Shown: in pieces, positions 1-9,783 of the stretch | How positions within the stretch are numbered: the first letter of the stretch is position 1 | How the letters are laid out: each line of letters opens with the position of its first letter | Origin: Brachypterus glaber | Lineage: Eukaryota > Arthropoda > Insecta > Coleoptera > Kateretidae | Length of the DNA: 64,000 bases | NCBI GenBank assembly: GCA_958510825.1 | Contig: OY294044.1 | Span: 38,613,816-38,677,815, forward strand | Reading direction: 5' to 3' | Notes under the pieces: model-generated | Told to the model about the DNA's origin: nothing | The model's input: only the letters and a program-made list of their open reading frames with translations | Databases searched by the model: none | Made by a program: the position numbers and the translations under genes

Positions 1-170
1 ATTTGTTTCTGTTACACTTGATTTTTGTAAAGAATTGATATTATTTTTATTATAATAAATGTTTTTACAAAAAGTAGTTTTGTTATCCTTTTTTATCTGA
101 CTGTCATTATTATTTTTAGCCTTTTTATTAAGTGAATGCCGACTAAAATCATCCACTTTCCTATTTAGTT
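1..170 (-). CDS. Start of retrotransposon pol frame (partial, runs off the window)
   Basis: Reading leftward on the minus strand past the gag stop, the frame one base back (-1) stays open for more than 50 codons to the window edge. That is notable in such AT-rich DNA. It is lysine- and asparagine-rich and shows no protease or reverse transcriptase motif yet, which is expected for the first stretch of pol. It is entered through the slippery heptamer at 168-174. The assignment to pol rests on position after gag and on the frameshift site, not on any catalytic motif; the rest of the element lies outside the window. Confidence 0.55.
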
Positions 171-1586
171 TTTTGTACAGGAAGGGCAATTTTTAAAAAC
201 TACATCTTTATATCCACATTTATAACAAAACTTTGTTCTTTTAGCTAAACATTTGCTAAAAATATGATTTGGTTGGTTACAGTTATAACAAATTACTTGT
301 CTAATTTTATTATTACTACTATTACTACTATTACTACTATTCTGTGTATTATTAAAGTTTTGATTGGTACTTTGACTAATTTGAGAAACTTGACTACTAT
401 TACATACTGAACTTTGACGAGTAGAGGAAGATGGGGTAAGTTTGGACACTGTGGTATTATGACTACAATTACATTTACTACTAAAATTTTGATTTATATC
501 CGAACTTAGGACATTTACTTTATTAACTGTTTTATTTTTTGCCACACTTTTACCTGCTATGCTCTTTTGTTTTAATTGATAAGCTTCATCTATTCTTTTA
601 CAACTGTCTTTTAAATCTTCTAAATCATTTATTTCTATAAGTGATAATGGTGTAAAATAATGTGGTAATATTCTTTCTCTAATCGTCTTTAGTCTAGTAT
701 ATAAACTTGCAGCATGAATTAAACGTTTAAACAAGGTTTCCATAGCACCTATAAAAATTGCAATAGATTCATCGGGATTTTGATATCTAGAACGGATATC
801 ATCCCATGTTCTATCATCTATGTTAGCTGGAAGAAAATCTTTTTTTAAAGCTTGAATTATTTGAGACCACGAATTTAAATTATCTTTAATTGAGAGAAAC
901 CATGACAATGCTGGTTCTTTGAATAAGTCATATGCGGATTTAAATAACATTTCGTCTGTAACATTTCTACTTATTTTCATATATTCAACTTGCTCAATAA
1001 AATTTAAAACATTAGACTTTCCATCAAAATTAATATTCCATTTATAAACTGGTACTGATTTTAAATAATCATTATCTTTTTTACTAGAAACATTAGGACT
1101 AAACTGTGTACTATTATGTAATGAAATATTATTATTTACTTGAGTAAGATCTGAATTTTTACCAGATTTTTCATAAAGATCTAAAATATCTGCTTCTATT
1201 TCTAAACAAGTTGCTTTAGTTATTTCTAAAAATTGAATACGTCTAACTTTATTTTCTTCTACTTCAGGAAAACGTTGCAGACGATTTGTTACATGTACTA
1301 AATAAGTTTTTAATTTTCTTAAATCGGCTAAACTATAATCACCATGATATTCTACAATTTCTGAAGATATACTATCTAAAATTCTATTAATATTTTCCAC
1401 TTCACTGTTAAAATTAAAAGTCGGATCTACATATTTTACTTTAGGATCTTCCCTAGCTATGGCTCTACCTAAAACTTTAATTCTAGATGCTCTATTATTT
1501 TTTGCTGTTAAATGTCTTATACGAAGTTCATAATTTACCATTTCTGCAGTCAAAAATCTAATTTCCATTTTATCTAAATCTTCCAT
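165..1586 (-). CDS. gag: LTR-retrotransposon Gag with zinc knuckle
   Basis: An intact 473-codon ORF. Gag would assemble the virus-like particle and package element RNA. The N-terminal two thirds is helical, and a capsid-like section lies around residues 175-330 (VYKWNINFDGKSN through the FKRLIHAASLYTRLK region). A low-complexity Asn/Ser tract comes before the C-terminal nucleic-acid-binding end. One canonical CCHC knuckle (C-x2-C-x4-H-x4-C) lies at about 433-446. A second at 454-467 keeps its three Cys but has Val where His is expected. The stop is immediately preceded by A AAA AAC, so a Gag-Pol fusion by -1 frameshifting is likely. The ORF has no internal stop, so the insertion may be young. 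Clade (Ty3/gypsy or BEL-like) is not decided because pol is outside the window. It is read leftward, with leader and primer site to its right. Confidence 0.85.
   Translation of the reverse strand: MEDLDKMEIRFLTAEMVNYELRIRHLTAKNNRASRIKVLGRAIAREDPKVKYVDPTFNFNSEVENINRILDSISSEIVEYHGDYSLADLRKLKTYLVHVTNRLQRFPEVEENKVRRIQFLEITKATCLEIEADILDLYEKSGKNSDLTQVNNNISLHNSTQFSPNVSSKKDNDYLKSVPVYKWNINFDGKSNVLNFIEQVEYMKISRNVTDEMLFKSAYDLFKEPALSWFLSIKDNLNSWSQIIQALKKDFLPANIDDRTWDDIRSRYQNPDESIAIFIGAMETLFKRLIHAASLYTRLKTIRERILPHYFTPLSLIEINDLEDLKDSCKRIDEAYQLKQKSIAGKSVAKNKTVNKVNVLSSDINQNFSSKCNCSHNTTVSKLTPSSSTRQSSVCNSSQVSQISQSTNQNFNNTQNSSNSSNSSNNKIRQVICYNCNQPNHIFSKCLAKRTKFCYKCGYKDVVFKNCPSCTKN
168..174 (-). promoter_or_regulatory. 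Programmed -1 ribosomal frameshift site (A AAA AAC)
   Basis: On the minus strand the last gag codons read ACA AAA AAC TAA. The heptamer A AAA AAC is in the X XXY YYZ register required for simultaneous -1 slippage, and it ends one codon before the gag stop. The -1 frame is then open to the window edge. This is the classic arrangement for making Gag-Pol. I did not identify a downstream stimulatory stem or pseudoknot in the AT-rich sequence that follows. Confidence 0.7.
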
Positions 1587-1589
1587 TTT

Positions 1590-2163
1590 GAATAATTATT
1601 TTCAAAATTTAAATTCAATTTACTCAAAATATTTTTTATAATAAAATATTTATACTGTACCACAAATTATTTTTTTTTGTGTACACTGTTCAACAAAGTT
1701 TTTGCATACTTTGGAAAATTTCCCAAATATGTCAAAAAAATACTAAATTATTATTTATCTCAATTGGACAAATTAATAATTATAAATAGTCTCCAAAACT
1801 ACAAAATTAGCTAATATTTATTCATATCCTTCGCATAAATAAATACCCTATTATCCATTTATTTCTATTGAATAAAAGATAATTTCTAGAAAAACTGAAC
1901 CCTCGCCAAAATTTCTCTATTCCATGTTATTCCATAAAATTCAGAAAAAACATAAAAAACACATATCTGATATATCTTATCAGATTAACTCTAATTTGAC
2001 TTAATTTTCAACAAAAAATATTTTATTCAACAGTTATATGTAGTTTTTCTCAAAATGAACTTTAAGTTACACTGAAAAAAAAATAAGCTTTAGATTTTTA
2101 CAAAAAATACACTGAGAAAAATGGAGTAAAATTAAAAAAACAAGTGTTCTATCTATCCAAATA
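1590..2163 (-). other. Untranslated leader of the LTR retrotransposon
   Basis: About 570 bases of very AT-rich sequence lie between the likely primer binding site and the gag start, with no ORF of note. This is the expected place for the 5' leader and packaging signal of the minus-strand element. No motif was recognised inside it. Confidence 0.4.
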
Positions 2164-2181
2164 CCACGTTCTTGGGCGCCA
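2164..2181 (-). other. Probable primer binding site (tRNA-Lys type) next to the 5' LTR
   Basis: The minus strand reads TGGCGCCCAAGAACGTGG. The first ten bases match the tRNA-Lys-type site used by many retroelements, and ACGTGG follows after a two-base insertion. It lies upstream of gag in the correct orientation. The 5' LTR should begin just to the right (an AGTGTA/TGTACC start is visible at 2186-2190 on the plus strand), but I could not find its far end. Two further TGGCGCC words on the same strand (near 2291 and 4336) leave the LTR boundary uncertain. Confidence 0.45.
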
Positions 2182-2189
2182 ATATTAGT

Positions 2190-4415
2190 GTACCGTAATT
2201 AATACGTTCACTGCCAACGGCTAGTTTTGACAGCGGAGCAATGGGTATGGGCAAGGGAAAAATAGAAAGAATTGATTAATGTTGTTAGGGGCGCCAGTTA
2301 CTTTAGCTTTTACTCCTTTAGGTAAGTAACAACCTAGTGTAAATACTTAAGCTTTTCAGTTTGAGAAAATATAACCTCTAAATAAAATAAGATAATTCAT
2401 TTGAGAAATTTATTATAAATAAACTTAATGAAAGCACATCAAGTAATGTATTAATATATATAAAAAATATGTGTAATTATATTAAGATATAATTAAAGAA
2501 ATCTTAATAAAAATTACTAAATTCAGAAATCATTCGACTTAAATGTATAAAGAAAACATGAAGTTCAGCAAGCACCAAGAAATGTATGTAAACAACAATC
2601 ATTTCTTGCAGTGTATAAAAGTCATGCTTAAATTAGAAATCATTTAATCAAAAGTATGATATTTAATAATTAATAAATGAGATTAAATGTTTTAAAAAAA
2701 ATAAGTACCTAAAAATGAACAAAAGCCAGAAGGGCATATAGTATTAATCAATACTATATCAGATCTGATAAAGTTTACAGTTATAAAAATATTGAAATAA
2801 AAGAATTTAAAAATATGAAATATTGCTTTCAAAAGTTTTCAGAATGAGTACTTAGCTGGTTTCTGCAAAATCCATGAGGTATGAATTCCATCGTCTCCAT
2901 CTGTGCAAGTCTCCCCTATGCTGATGAATTCATTTCTCAAATGAAAGAAAAAAAAATATAGGCTGTCCCATCTACTTTGGAAAAAATTATCTTCCAGGAT
3001 AAAATGTACGATTGAAAATGTTGTCCGGGATTAAATATGCTTTTGAAAATTATGTCCAATATAAAATTGTCTGCTAGACGGTTACATAGAATTTATCTAT
3101 GCCAAAAATTACAGAACCATGTTCCAACAGAACATCACTCCATGCGGAGAACTTGTATATCAAATATACCAAAATAAACTTCAACTTAAATTAATATAAT
3201 TCCATATTAATGGTATAGAAATGGTGAGTAATTAATGGTCTAGTAATTGTGCTTAATTAATGGTGCTAAAACAATAATTATATCTCAGAAATATTCTAAG
3301 AAACAGAAAAACTTAACTTACATGTCATTCTAAGTCTTCGATGTCCATCGAAACGTTATAAATGCATAATTGTAGAAAATATCAGTTATAATATCTTCCG
3401 CATTGTTTAAATATTCATTTTCACTAACTTTAAATAAAAATACATGAAGGATTACTTCGATGATTACAGAAAATAAACACTCGTCAAAATGACACCACCA
3501 TTGTACAGAGTTCATCAAGAAAGAGCGAAAATCGACCTTATCAACCGGTATGAACCCTTCAGGTAAATAAAATCCTATTTCTGAACTATTAGCGACATCT
3601 ATGCAAGTCATTATCAACTACAGTTTTACCGTATAGGATTCCTAATAAAGGTAACTGAAACTACATCAAAGATAACAACCAAAAAGATAATTTCCTAATA
3701 AATCCGTATTAGTGATATCTAACCTCAAAATATTATTCTAAGAAACAAATATAAACAATACTTATTGTTTATCAGCAAAACTAATAAAAATACGAACAGA
3801 ATACTAAGTGTCCTGTGAACTAAGTATAAACAAAATACTGAATTTAAGTGAGCAGTTCCAGCAAACTATTTTCAACAAATTCTGGATTATCCCGAAGCAA
3901 TTAGCATATGAAACTTTCCAGGAGAAACAAGCTACAGATGAAAGCCAGTGAAATCCAACCCTCAATAGACTCTGAAACATATAAAAACCAGGTAAGTCCA
4001 TAGACAAATGCACTATAGAGAAATAAGTCATATGATTCTTTATTATTAAAAATCATATTCTAATTATGTTTTCTTTATGTTATTTTCAGGTAGAACTATG
4101 GAATAGAGACTCATATGGTTAGAATTCAGTTCCTGCTACAAAATAGTCCCAGATACAAAATAGTTCTGTACGTACGTAACTATTTATATACAAAATAAAC
4201 ATAAATTATAACGTAAGTAAACGAATAGTTTAATTAACCCTTGCTATATTACAAAGTGACGATTTATGTCGTTACAATATCTGGGGAGTACGCCATCGCC
4301 AAATTTCAATTATTAATTAACTGAAAAAGGCAATCGGCGCCAGTGAGTTTGTTTATGTTAACTAGCCTAATCTTACAAACTTTATTTCAGGTAATTATTA
4401 ATAATTATAATAACC
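2190..4415. other. AT-rich stretch, presumed LTR plus unassigned sequence
   Basis: No gene is recognised. The retrotransposon LTR should occupy the left part, but no second LTR copy or clear terminal pair is visible. A minus-strand open stretch of 95 codons (3330-3617) and a shorter one at 3804-4031 show no known domain and may be chance. CG-containing GGCGCCAGT words occur at 2291 and 4336. Confidence 0.3.
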
Positions 4416-4418
4416 GGG

Positions 4419-4472
4419 ATTACCGGAATTAAAATAAATGAATTAGAATTCATTTATTTTAATCCCGGTAAT
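4419..4472. repeat. Short palindrome (26-bp arms)
   Basis: Two arms of about 26 bases, around AATTAAAATAAATGAATT and its reverse complement, are separated by two bases and differ at only one or two positions (ACCGG versus CCCGG). It could form a cruciform or be a tiny foldback element. Confidence 0.75.
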
Positions 4473-4577
4473 TTCGATATTTTTTTAACCCCACCATTAG
4501 TTAAATTAAAATATATAATGTTAACATAACTTGTATATTCATTAGTTAATGCCTTAATGTCATTATGCCTTGTTTAA

Positions 4578-4900
4578 ATTCTACCGGAAAAGTTCTGCTA
4601 TGTTTGTGGAAGTTATGAAAGCTATAAACATTTACGTCCAATTTCAGAATTAACAAAAAAGTCATACTTATGGGTATTTGGACGAAGAATTCTAAATTTG
4701 GAAAAGGACTGGACACCCAAAAAGTGTTGTAATTCATGTTACATAAAAATTAATAACAACTCTATTCAGTTTTTAACTTCTGCATTGTGGCATAAACCTT
4801 ATAACCACCACGAAGATCGCTATTTTTGTTTAACCAAGATTGGGCGTGGGCCAAATTGGAAAGGCAAAAGTAACGTTGTTTACCCAAGCAGCAAAGCTGG
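4578..4900 (+). pseudogene. N-terminal fragment of an uncharacterised Cys-rich arthropod gene family
   Basis: An open frame follows the in-frame TAA at 4575 and carries a CYVCG pair, then WTPKKCCNSC, then NHHEDRYFC and a VYPS segment. I recognise this order (CxxCG, CCxxC, W-x-P-x-NH-x2-D-x-YFC, YP) from a multi-copy arthropod protein family usually listed as uncharacterised. Its C-terminal half contains FLCLWDSRA and DYCW motifs, and those are found here at 7790-8478. The similarity fades after about 4900 although the frame stays open to 5027. There is no initiator Met in the conserved start. The paired cysteines suggest zinc binding; function is unknown. It is probably one of many dispersed, transposon-like copies, interrupted here by later insertions. 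Confidence 0.6.
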
Positions 4901-4904
4901 TAAA

Positions 4905-5457
4905 ATAGGAGACGAATCGTTCTCTTTTTTTCAAGAATACTCTACTGCCTTGATAAAGTTTATTTTACGTTTAATCGTGGTAGATCTTACCAAAGTGGAG
5001 CGCTTTTTCTGCGTAAATTATACGTAAAAAAGTGGTTACACTAGACGAACTTACTTCAAGACGATTAATTTTTAAGGTAAAATAGTCCGCTTATTCGCAC
5101 GTTTAAACGTAGAATATACCGAAATATACCAATAAAAGTCTTAATTTTACCCAATTTGGACACATTTAATCTTATTATGTTGGCACTTGAAAATTTTGAT
5201 GGCCATCTGTATTATTAAATTAGTATTAATACTTAATGTAAAATGGCCAACAAATATAACTGCTTAAGCAGAATTCTGACAAACGTAAACATAATTATAA
5301 TTATAATATATAATACATATGTATAAATGAGTGTTCAGTGGGCACAAAATTTAGTGCGCGTGAGAATTTTTTGAAAAATAAAATGAAAAAGTTACAAAAA
5401 AAGCAAGCGCCTTAAAAAATCATAAGTTTCAAAGAAAAAATTGTTAATATTTAGACC
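4905..5457. other. Non-coding AT-rich stretch
   Basis: No coding signal or RNA gene is recognised between the gene-family fragment and the first MITE copy. Confidence 0.4.
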
Positions 5458-5461
5458 TTAA

Positions 5462-5596
5462 GGGCCACTTGCACCAATGATGGTTTAACTTTAAACTTGG
5501 ATTAAATTGACGGCCGACCAATCAGAACGCAGCATTTTTAACTTAAACTCGGTTTAGCTGAGATAATCCCGTACCAAAAGTTGGTGCAAGTGGCCC
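5462..5596. mobile_element. 135-bp MITE, copy 1, TTAA target duplication
   Basis: The element begins GGGCCACTTGCACCAA and ends with the exact reverse complement. It is flanked on both sides by TTAA (5458-5461 and 5597-5600). The inside is itself partly self-complementary around TTTAACTTTAAA and has no ORF. TTAA duplication points to the piggyBac or Kolobok type of superfamily as the source of transposase. A same-length copy lies at 7533-7667 in the same orientation. Confidence 0.9.
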
Positions 5597-6044
5597 TTAA
5601 TAAAATATTTTTATCTATTATTGGATTAAAATGTTTTACAAATGATTTTTTTTAGTTAATAACCTTGTATATGTTCTTTTTGTTCTAGCAGAAAACTTTT
5701 TAATATTATTATGAAAATAAAACATATCAATCGAAACTGCTAAAAAAAAAAATGGCGAATTATATTGTTTTTACCAATAAGGCGAAAAAACTAATAATTT
5801 ATACTTTGTAAACTAATTTTCCAAGCCTTTAGCAAAAAAAGCACGTTTAAATGTGAAATAGTCTTACCAAAGTATATCAGTATATTAAAGTTTTTTGGAA
5901 TTTTCTACTACAAGTACTATTTTACCGATTTAAAACTATTTCACCATTTTTAGTATGTTAGGGTTTTGAGTTTGGACTTCTGGCTGGTGTGTCACATATG
6001 AAACATTTTATTTCTACATTTACTTTATAATTATTTGTTGCAAG

Positions 6045-6629
6045 TCAATTTGACACAAGCTCCTTTAGTTCATTAACAAAATTGTCAAAAAATAATTTTA
6101 AGGGTGGTTTATTCTCTCCATAATAAACTGCGGCTACTATTGGTGAAATATTAATACTCTCTATAAGAAATAAAATGGGCCAAAACTGAAGTTGCGAAGT
6201 ATTAAAAGGTGCTATGCCGTCAATATGAAATTTTAAATATATGGTAATTGATTTTGTTATATTTCCAAGAGCACCTAAAATGTTTTCTTTCAGCCCATTG
6301 TACCAAAATTTTCCATTACCCATGTCATCAATTTCTGTAATGGGAGTTTTTAATATTGTCCTTGCATCTTTGGGCAAAGAGTTATGTCCCCACTTTATTA
6401 GTATCACTAGTAACGCAGTGAGTGCAATTTTATAATGTAATGCCCACTGTATTAATTCATCAACTAATAATAAGTTTCTCTTTAGTTTTTCTTCCTCTAT
6501 GTAATCTTCATCATCTGAAGGAATAGTTTCTGAAAAATCCTCATGCTCCTTGTCTTCTGAAGGTTGATATTTGAACAGAGGATCCTCAGTATTTTCACAA
6601 ATATCTATATTTAAAGCTTCCTCAGAACC
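6045..6629 (-). CDS. CACTA-like (Tnp2-type) transposase, partial exon
   Basis: The frame is open for about 195 codons from a 3' splice site (TTTTTTTTAG at 6630-6639 on the minus strand) to a stop at 6045. In order there is an acidic stretch (IPSDDEDYIEEE), a helix ending SLPKDARTILKTP, and the signature HIDGIAPFNTSQLQFWPIL followed by YYGENKPP. This DG-x-P-F...FWPIL pattern is what I know from the transposase core of EnSpm/CACTA relatives that are numerous in insects. The protein stops soon after the signature, much shorter than family members, so the copy is probably truncated. No inactivating change is seen within the exon. A candidate upstream exon is at 6748-6850. Identity is by motif recall. 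Confidence 0.6.
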   Translation of the reverse strand, partial: GSEEALNIDICENTEDPLFKYQPSEDKEHEDFSETIPSDDEDYIEEEKLKRNLLLVDELIQWALHYKIALTALLVILIKWGHNSLPKDARTILKTPITEIDDMGNGKFWYNGLKENILGALGNITKSITIYLKFHIDGIAPFNTSQLQFWPILFLIESINISPIVAAVYYGENKPPLKLFFDNFVNELKELVSN

Positions 6630-6747
6630 TAAAAAAAATTAATAAATTAGGCTAGAAAAATACACATAATTTATTATATTTTATACCCTATAGGGTATAG
6701 TTTATGTTATGTAATTATATTAATTGATTTACTTATAAGTAATTACC

Positions 6748-6850
6748 TATAGTTGATTTTTTCTCAGGCACAGAAAGTTTTTTATTTTTTTGTCTATGAA
6801 ACTCACTGGTTCTCCAATATGGTTTTGTTTTTTTTTAATATGCATTGTAA
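6748..6850 (-). CDS. Candidate upstream exon of the CACTA-like transposase
   Basis: On the minus strand a frame rich in Lys/Arg (around KKTKPYWRTSEFHRQKNKK) runs into CTATAG|GTAATT at 6747, a plausible 5' splice site. It would join the exon that starts at 6629 across an intron of about 118 bases. Family members begin with a basic, Ser/Arg-rich N-terminus, so the content fits. The exon start is not defined, and a one-base error would break the link. Confidence 0.35.
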
Positions 6851-7532
6851 CTTGTACAAAATTAAAAAACTTCACAAAAACTTCAATATAATGTTTACGA
6901 AAGACTTGACAAACGGAGGGCACTATAACATTTAGGTTAGGTACATAGAAAAAGGAATCAATAACCTCTATACACGTATACCAACGTTCCAAAAAAAAAT
7001 AAAGCAGCTACAGAACAAAGTTGATATAATACTATTATGATATAATGTTCCTCAAAGTTTAATTTATACCACTATTTGTCTACTAAAACTTTCTAATTTA
7101 CTTTAAAGTATATTTATTTCTAAATTACGTCATACAAATATTTACCAAAACGTCTTTGTAAAACTAGGACTACTATTTAACTTCTAAGTAAATAATGAAG
7201 TACAAATTACCACAATTATACCTCAAAATAATCCTTGAAAATACCATTCGCTTAGTCATAAAAATAAGACTTTTTTTCCAATTTGGTCCACAGTTATACC
7301 AAGAAATTTACCTGTAAGTTATAAAGTATTTAAAGACTAAAATTGGTATATTTTTTTGGAAAATCTTACCAAAGTATTTACCTTTTTTATACATAAAGGT
7401 GAAAAAGTATTTAATGACATAAAATTGGTATATTAGTTGGTTTATTTTACCAATATTGCAACTTTAAGGTAAATTTATATTTCGTTTAAATATTTGGTAT
7501 AAAATCCCACTATTTTACCATTATTGGTATAA

Positions 7533-7667
7533 GGGCTACTTGCACCAATGATAGTTTAACTTTAAACGTGGTTTAAATTGACGGTCAACCAATCAGAACG
7601 CAGCATTTTTAACTTAAACTCGGTTTAGTAGAGATAATCCCGGACCAAAAGTTGGTGCAAGTGGCCC
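7533..7667. mobile_element. 135-bp MITE, copy 2
   Basis: Same length and orientation as 5462-5596, with scattered substitutions (for example GGGCTACTTGC at the left end against GTGGCCC at the right). The flanking TTAA has decayed to ATAA and TAAA. Together the two copies bracket the CACTA-like transposase region, but they are in direct, not inverted, orientation. Confidence 0.88.
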
Positions 7668-7789
7668 TAAATATCTTGGTCTATGGTTTATTGTCTTTAT
7701 TTTGTTGCTTGGGTATCCTAATGTAAAATCAGTAACGTTGCCTAAATTAAAAGAAAATGTTAGTAACACAAATGTTTTGAAGCAAGATA

Positions 7790-8478
7790 TTGAAATGGAA
7801 GAACAAGATATTGACTGCGACATCTCAAGATTTGCCATTTGACTATAATGAAATTAATTTGTTAGAGCAAGATGACCTGGATAGTTTGTTGCGAGACTTG
7901 GGATTATGTAAAGAAAAATCTGAACTTTTGGGTTCAAGGCTAAGAAGCCTTCAATTCCTATTGCGTATTCTACAAATATGAAAGAATCATATGAAAATAT
8001 AAAAATAGTTTTGGATGAAATTAAGTATGAAGAAATCAAATGGCAGATTTGTGGGGATTTGAAAATGGTAGCAAATGCAAGGTGGGTTTACTAAATATTC
8101 TTGTTTTTGTGCTTATGGGATAGTCGAGCTGTAAAAAAGCATTACAAAATTAAAAAGTGGGAAAAAAGAAAAACGTTTGCACCAGGTTGTAATAATGTTA
8201 TGAACTACTTGACCCAAAAAAATTTCTATTACCCCATGGGCGGATTTGGGGGGAGGGCCATGGGGGCCATAAAAGAATTATGTAGCTCGGATGTAGAATG
8301 TCCCTTAAAATACATTTTCTACATTCACATCTGGAAGGTGAAAGATTTCACCAACAAATTGCGAATATGGAAAAGCGATATCAGGAAAAAGGAAATCCTG
8401 CTATGATGGGTGATTACTGTTGGTCCGTAGTAGAAGTTGATAGAACTGCATACAAAAGAAAAAAAAAGGTAAGAAACA
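7790..8478 (+). pseudogene. C-terminal half of the same uncharacterised arthropod gene family, frameshifted
   Basis: At least three frames together give the family's expected order. LLRDLGLCKEKSELLGSRL is at about 7887-7940, PIAYSTNMKESYENIK at 7958-8005, QICGDLKM at about 8045-8068, FLCLWDSRA at about 8103-8128, GERFHQQIANMEKRYQ at about 8335-8383 and NPAMMGDYCW at 8395-8424. The frame changes between these blocks, and the block before GERFHQ appears shortened, so the copy is dead. It pairs with the N-terminal fragment at 4578-4900 on the same strand. Either one copy was split by about 2.9 kb of later insertions, or two independent fragments lie close together. Function of the family is unknown. 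Confidence 0.65.
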
Positions 8479-8479
8479 T

Positions 8480-9409
8480 TTACATTATTTTTAGGTTAAG
8501 ATATATATTTGTTAACGCAAGCCATTAAGGCTGGTAGATAAAATTAAGCTAAATACATTGTTTTTTTGTATAATCAGTTATTTAATAAACGAATACTGTA
8601 TATTTTATAGTTTAAACACCTACGACTAGCTACGTACTGCTCCGGCTCGATGAATAGCGCTCATATCGGTGTTAAAATTTCCGTCTTGACGCACTTAAAA
8701 TTGATGTAGCGCCACTTCTGGAAGCTCCCTATTAAAAATTCAAAAAGCAACATAAAGTCAGATAAATACAGAATGTTTAAACTGGGGTTACGAAAAAAAA
8801 TCCATCTTTTGAAAATTTCACAGTAAAAAAAATATTTTTTTTGAGTGTAAAAAAAAATGGGGGTCGATATTTAAAAAAATCTTACAAAGTCTCAAAAGCA
8901 CATCCTTTTTTTATAAGTGACCCGAATTTGATTAAAAAATATTAATAAAAATAAATTCTACAGTCATTTGGAAAAAGGTGTTTTTTTTTTCTAAAACACT
9001 CTGTATATAAAAACTGTGCGGTCGTAGCCCAAATCAGAAAAAAGATTCAGAATCAGGAGAAAAAATGCTTTAAGATAGGTTATGTTAGAAAAAAGTATGC
9101 TTCAAAAATTTCGTTTTGTGGGATAGTGGTATTGAAGTCGCTATAGCCCTAGAAGATTTTATTTTTTTTTTGACCAAAAAATTACAAAATGCGGATATTT
9201 TTCAAAAATTTTCAAACAAAAAAACGTTTTTTTATTTTTTGGCAATTTTCAATACTGAATAATATCCCGTTTTGTTTTTTTTTTCAGTCGATCCAAACGG
9301 CCGGAATCATGACGACCACCGTTTTTTGATGTTTTTTTCAAAAAATTTATGTCCAAAAAATGGCACTTAAAAAATCTTAAGATTTTTTTTGTATTCTTTG
9401 AATATAAAT
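8480..9409. other. Non-coding AT-rich stretch
   Basis: Homopolymer-rich sequence with many T runs; no gene, RNA or clear repeat boundary recognised. Confidence 0.4.
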
Positions 9410-9537
9410 CTGTGGCTTGGTTCTAAAAGGGCAAATGTCACTTTGTCAAGCAGCGTTTTCAAAATATTACATCAGAGTTGACGTGAAAACGCTGCTATTG
9501 ACGAAGTGACATTGGCCCTTTTAGAACCAAGCCACAG
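9410..9537. mobile_element. 128-bp hairpin MITE
   Basis: Starts CTGTGGCTTGGTTCTAAAAG and ends with its reverse complement. The inner part (GCAGCGTTTTC ... GAAAACGCTGC) is also complementary, so almost the whole element folds into one hairpin. No coding capacity. Confidence 0.85.
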
Positions 9538-9783
9538 AAACAAACATACCTACAAAATTGCACAATGATATCTATATAAAAAAATATTTAAAAAATTATT
9601 ATTTTATAATTTGAAGACCCCTTAAAATTTTTAGCTTAAATTGTCAGATTTCCTATATTTAAAGATAATATTTAGTTAATTAACTAATTTATATACTATA
9701 TTAAAGGCCGTATCCAGGGGGGGGGCAGGGCCCCCCGAAATCCTAAAATCTTATAAGAAAATCTAAAAATGTTATACTCCCTT

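Noticed and set aside
3330..4031. Minus-strand ORFs of 95 and 75 codons
   Set aside because: No motif, no splice context and low-complexity AT-rich composition; not reported as genes.
2291..4345. Further TGGCGCC words as additional retrotransposon LTR/primer-site junctions
   Set aside because: Only the 2164-2181 site has extended similarity to a tRNA-Lys primer site and correct placement before gag; no LTR pair could be shown for the others.
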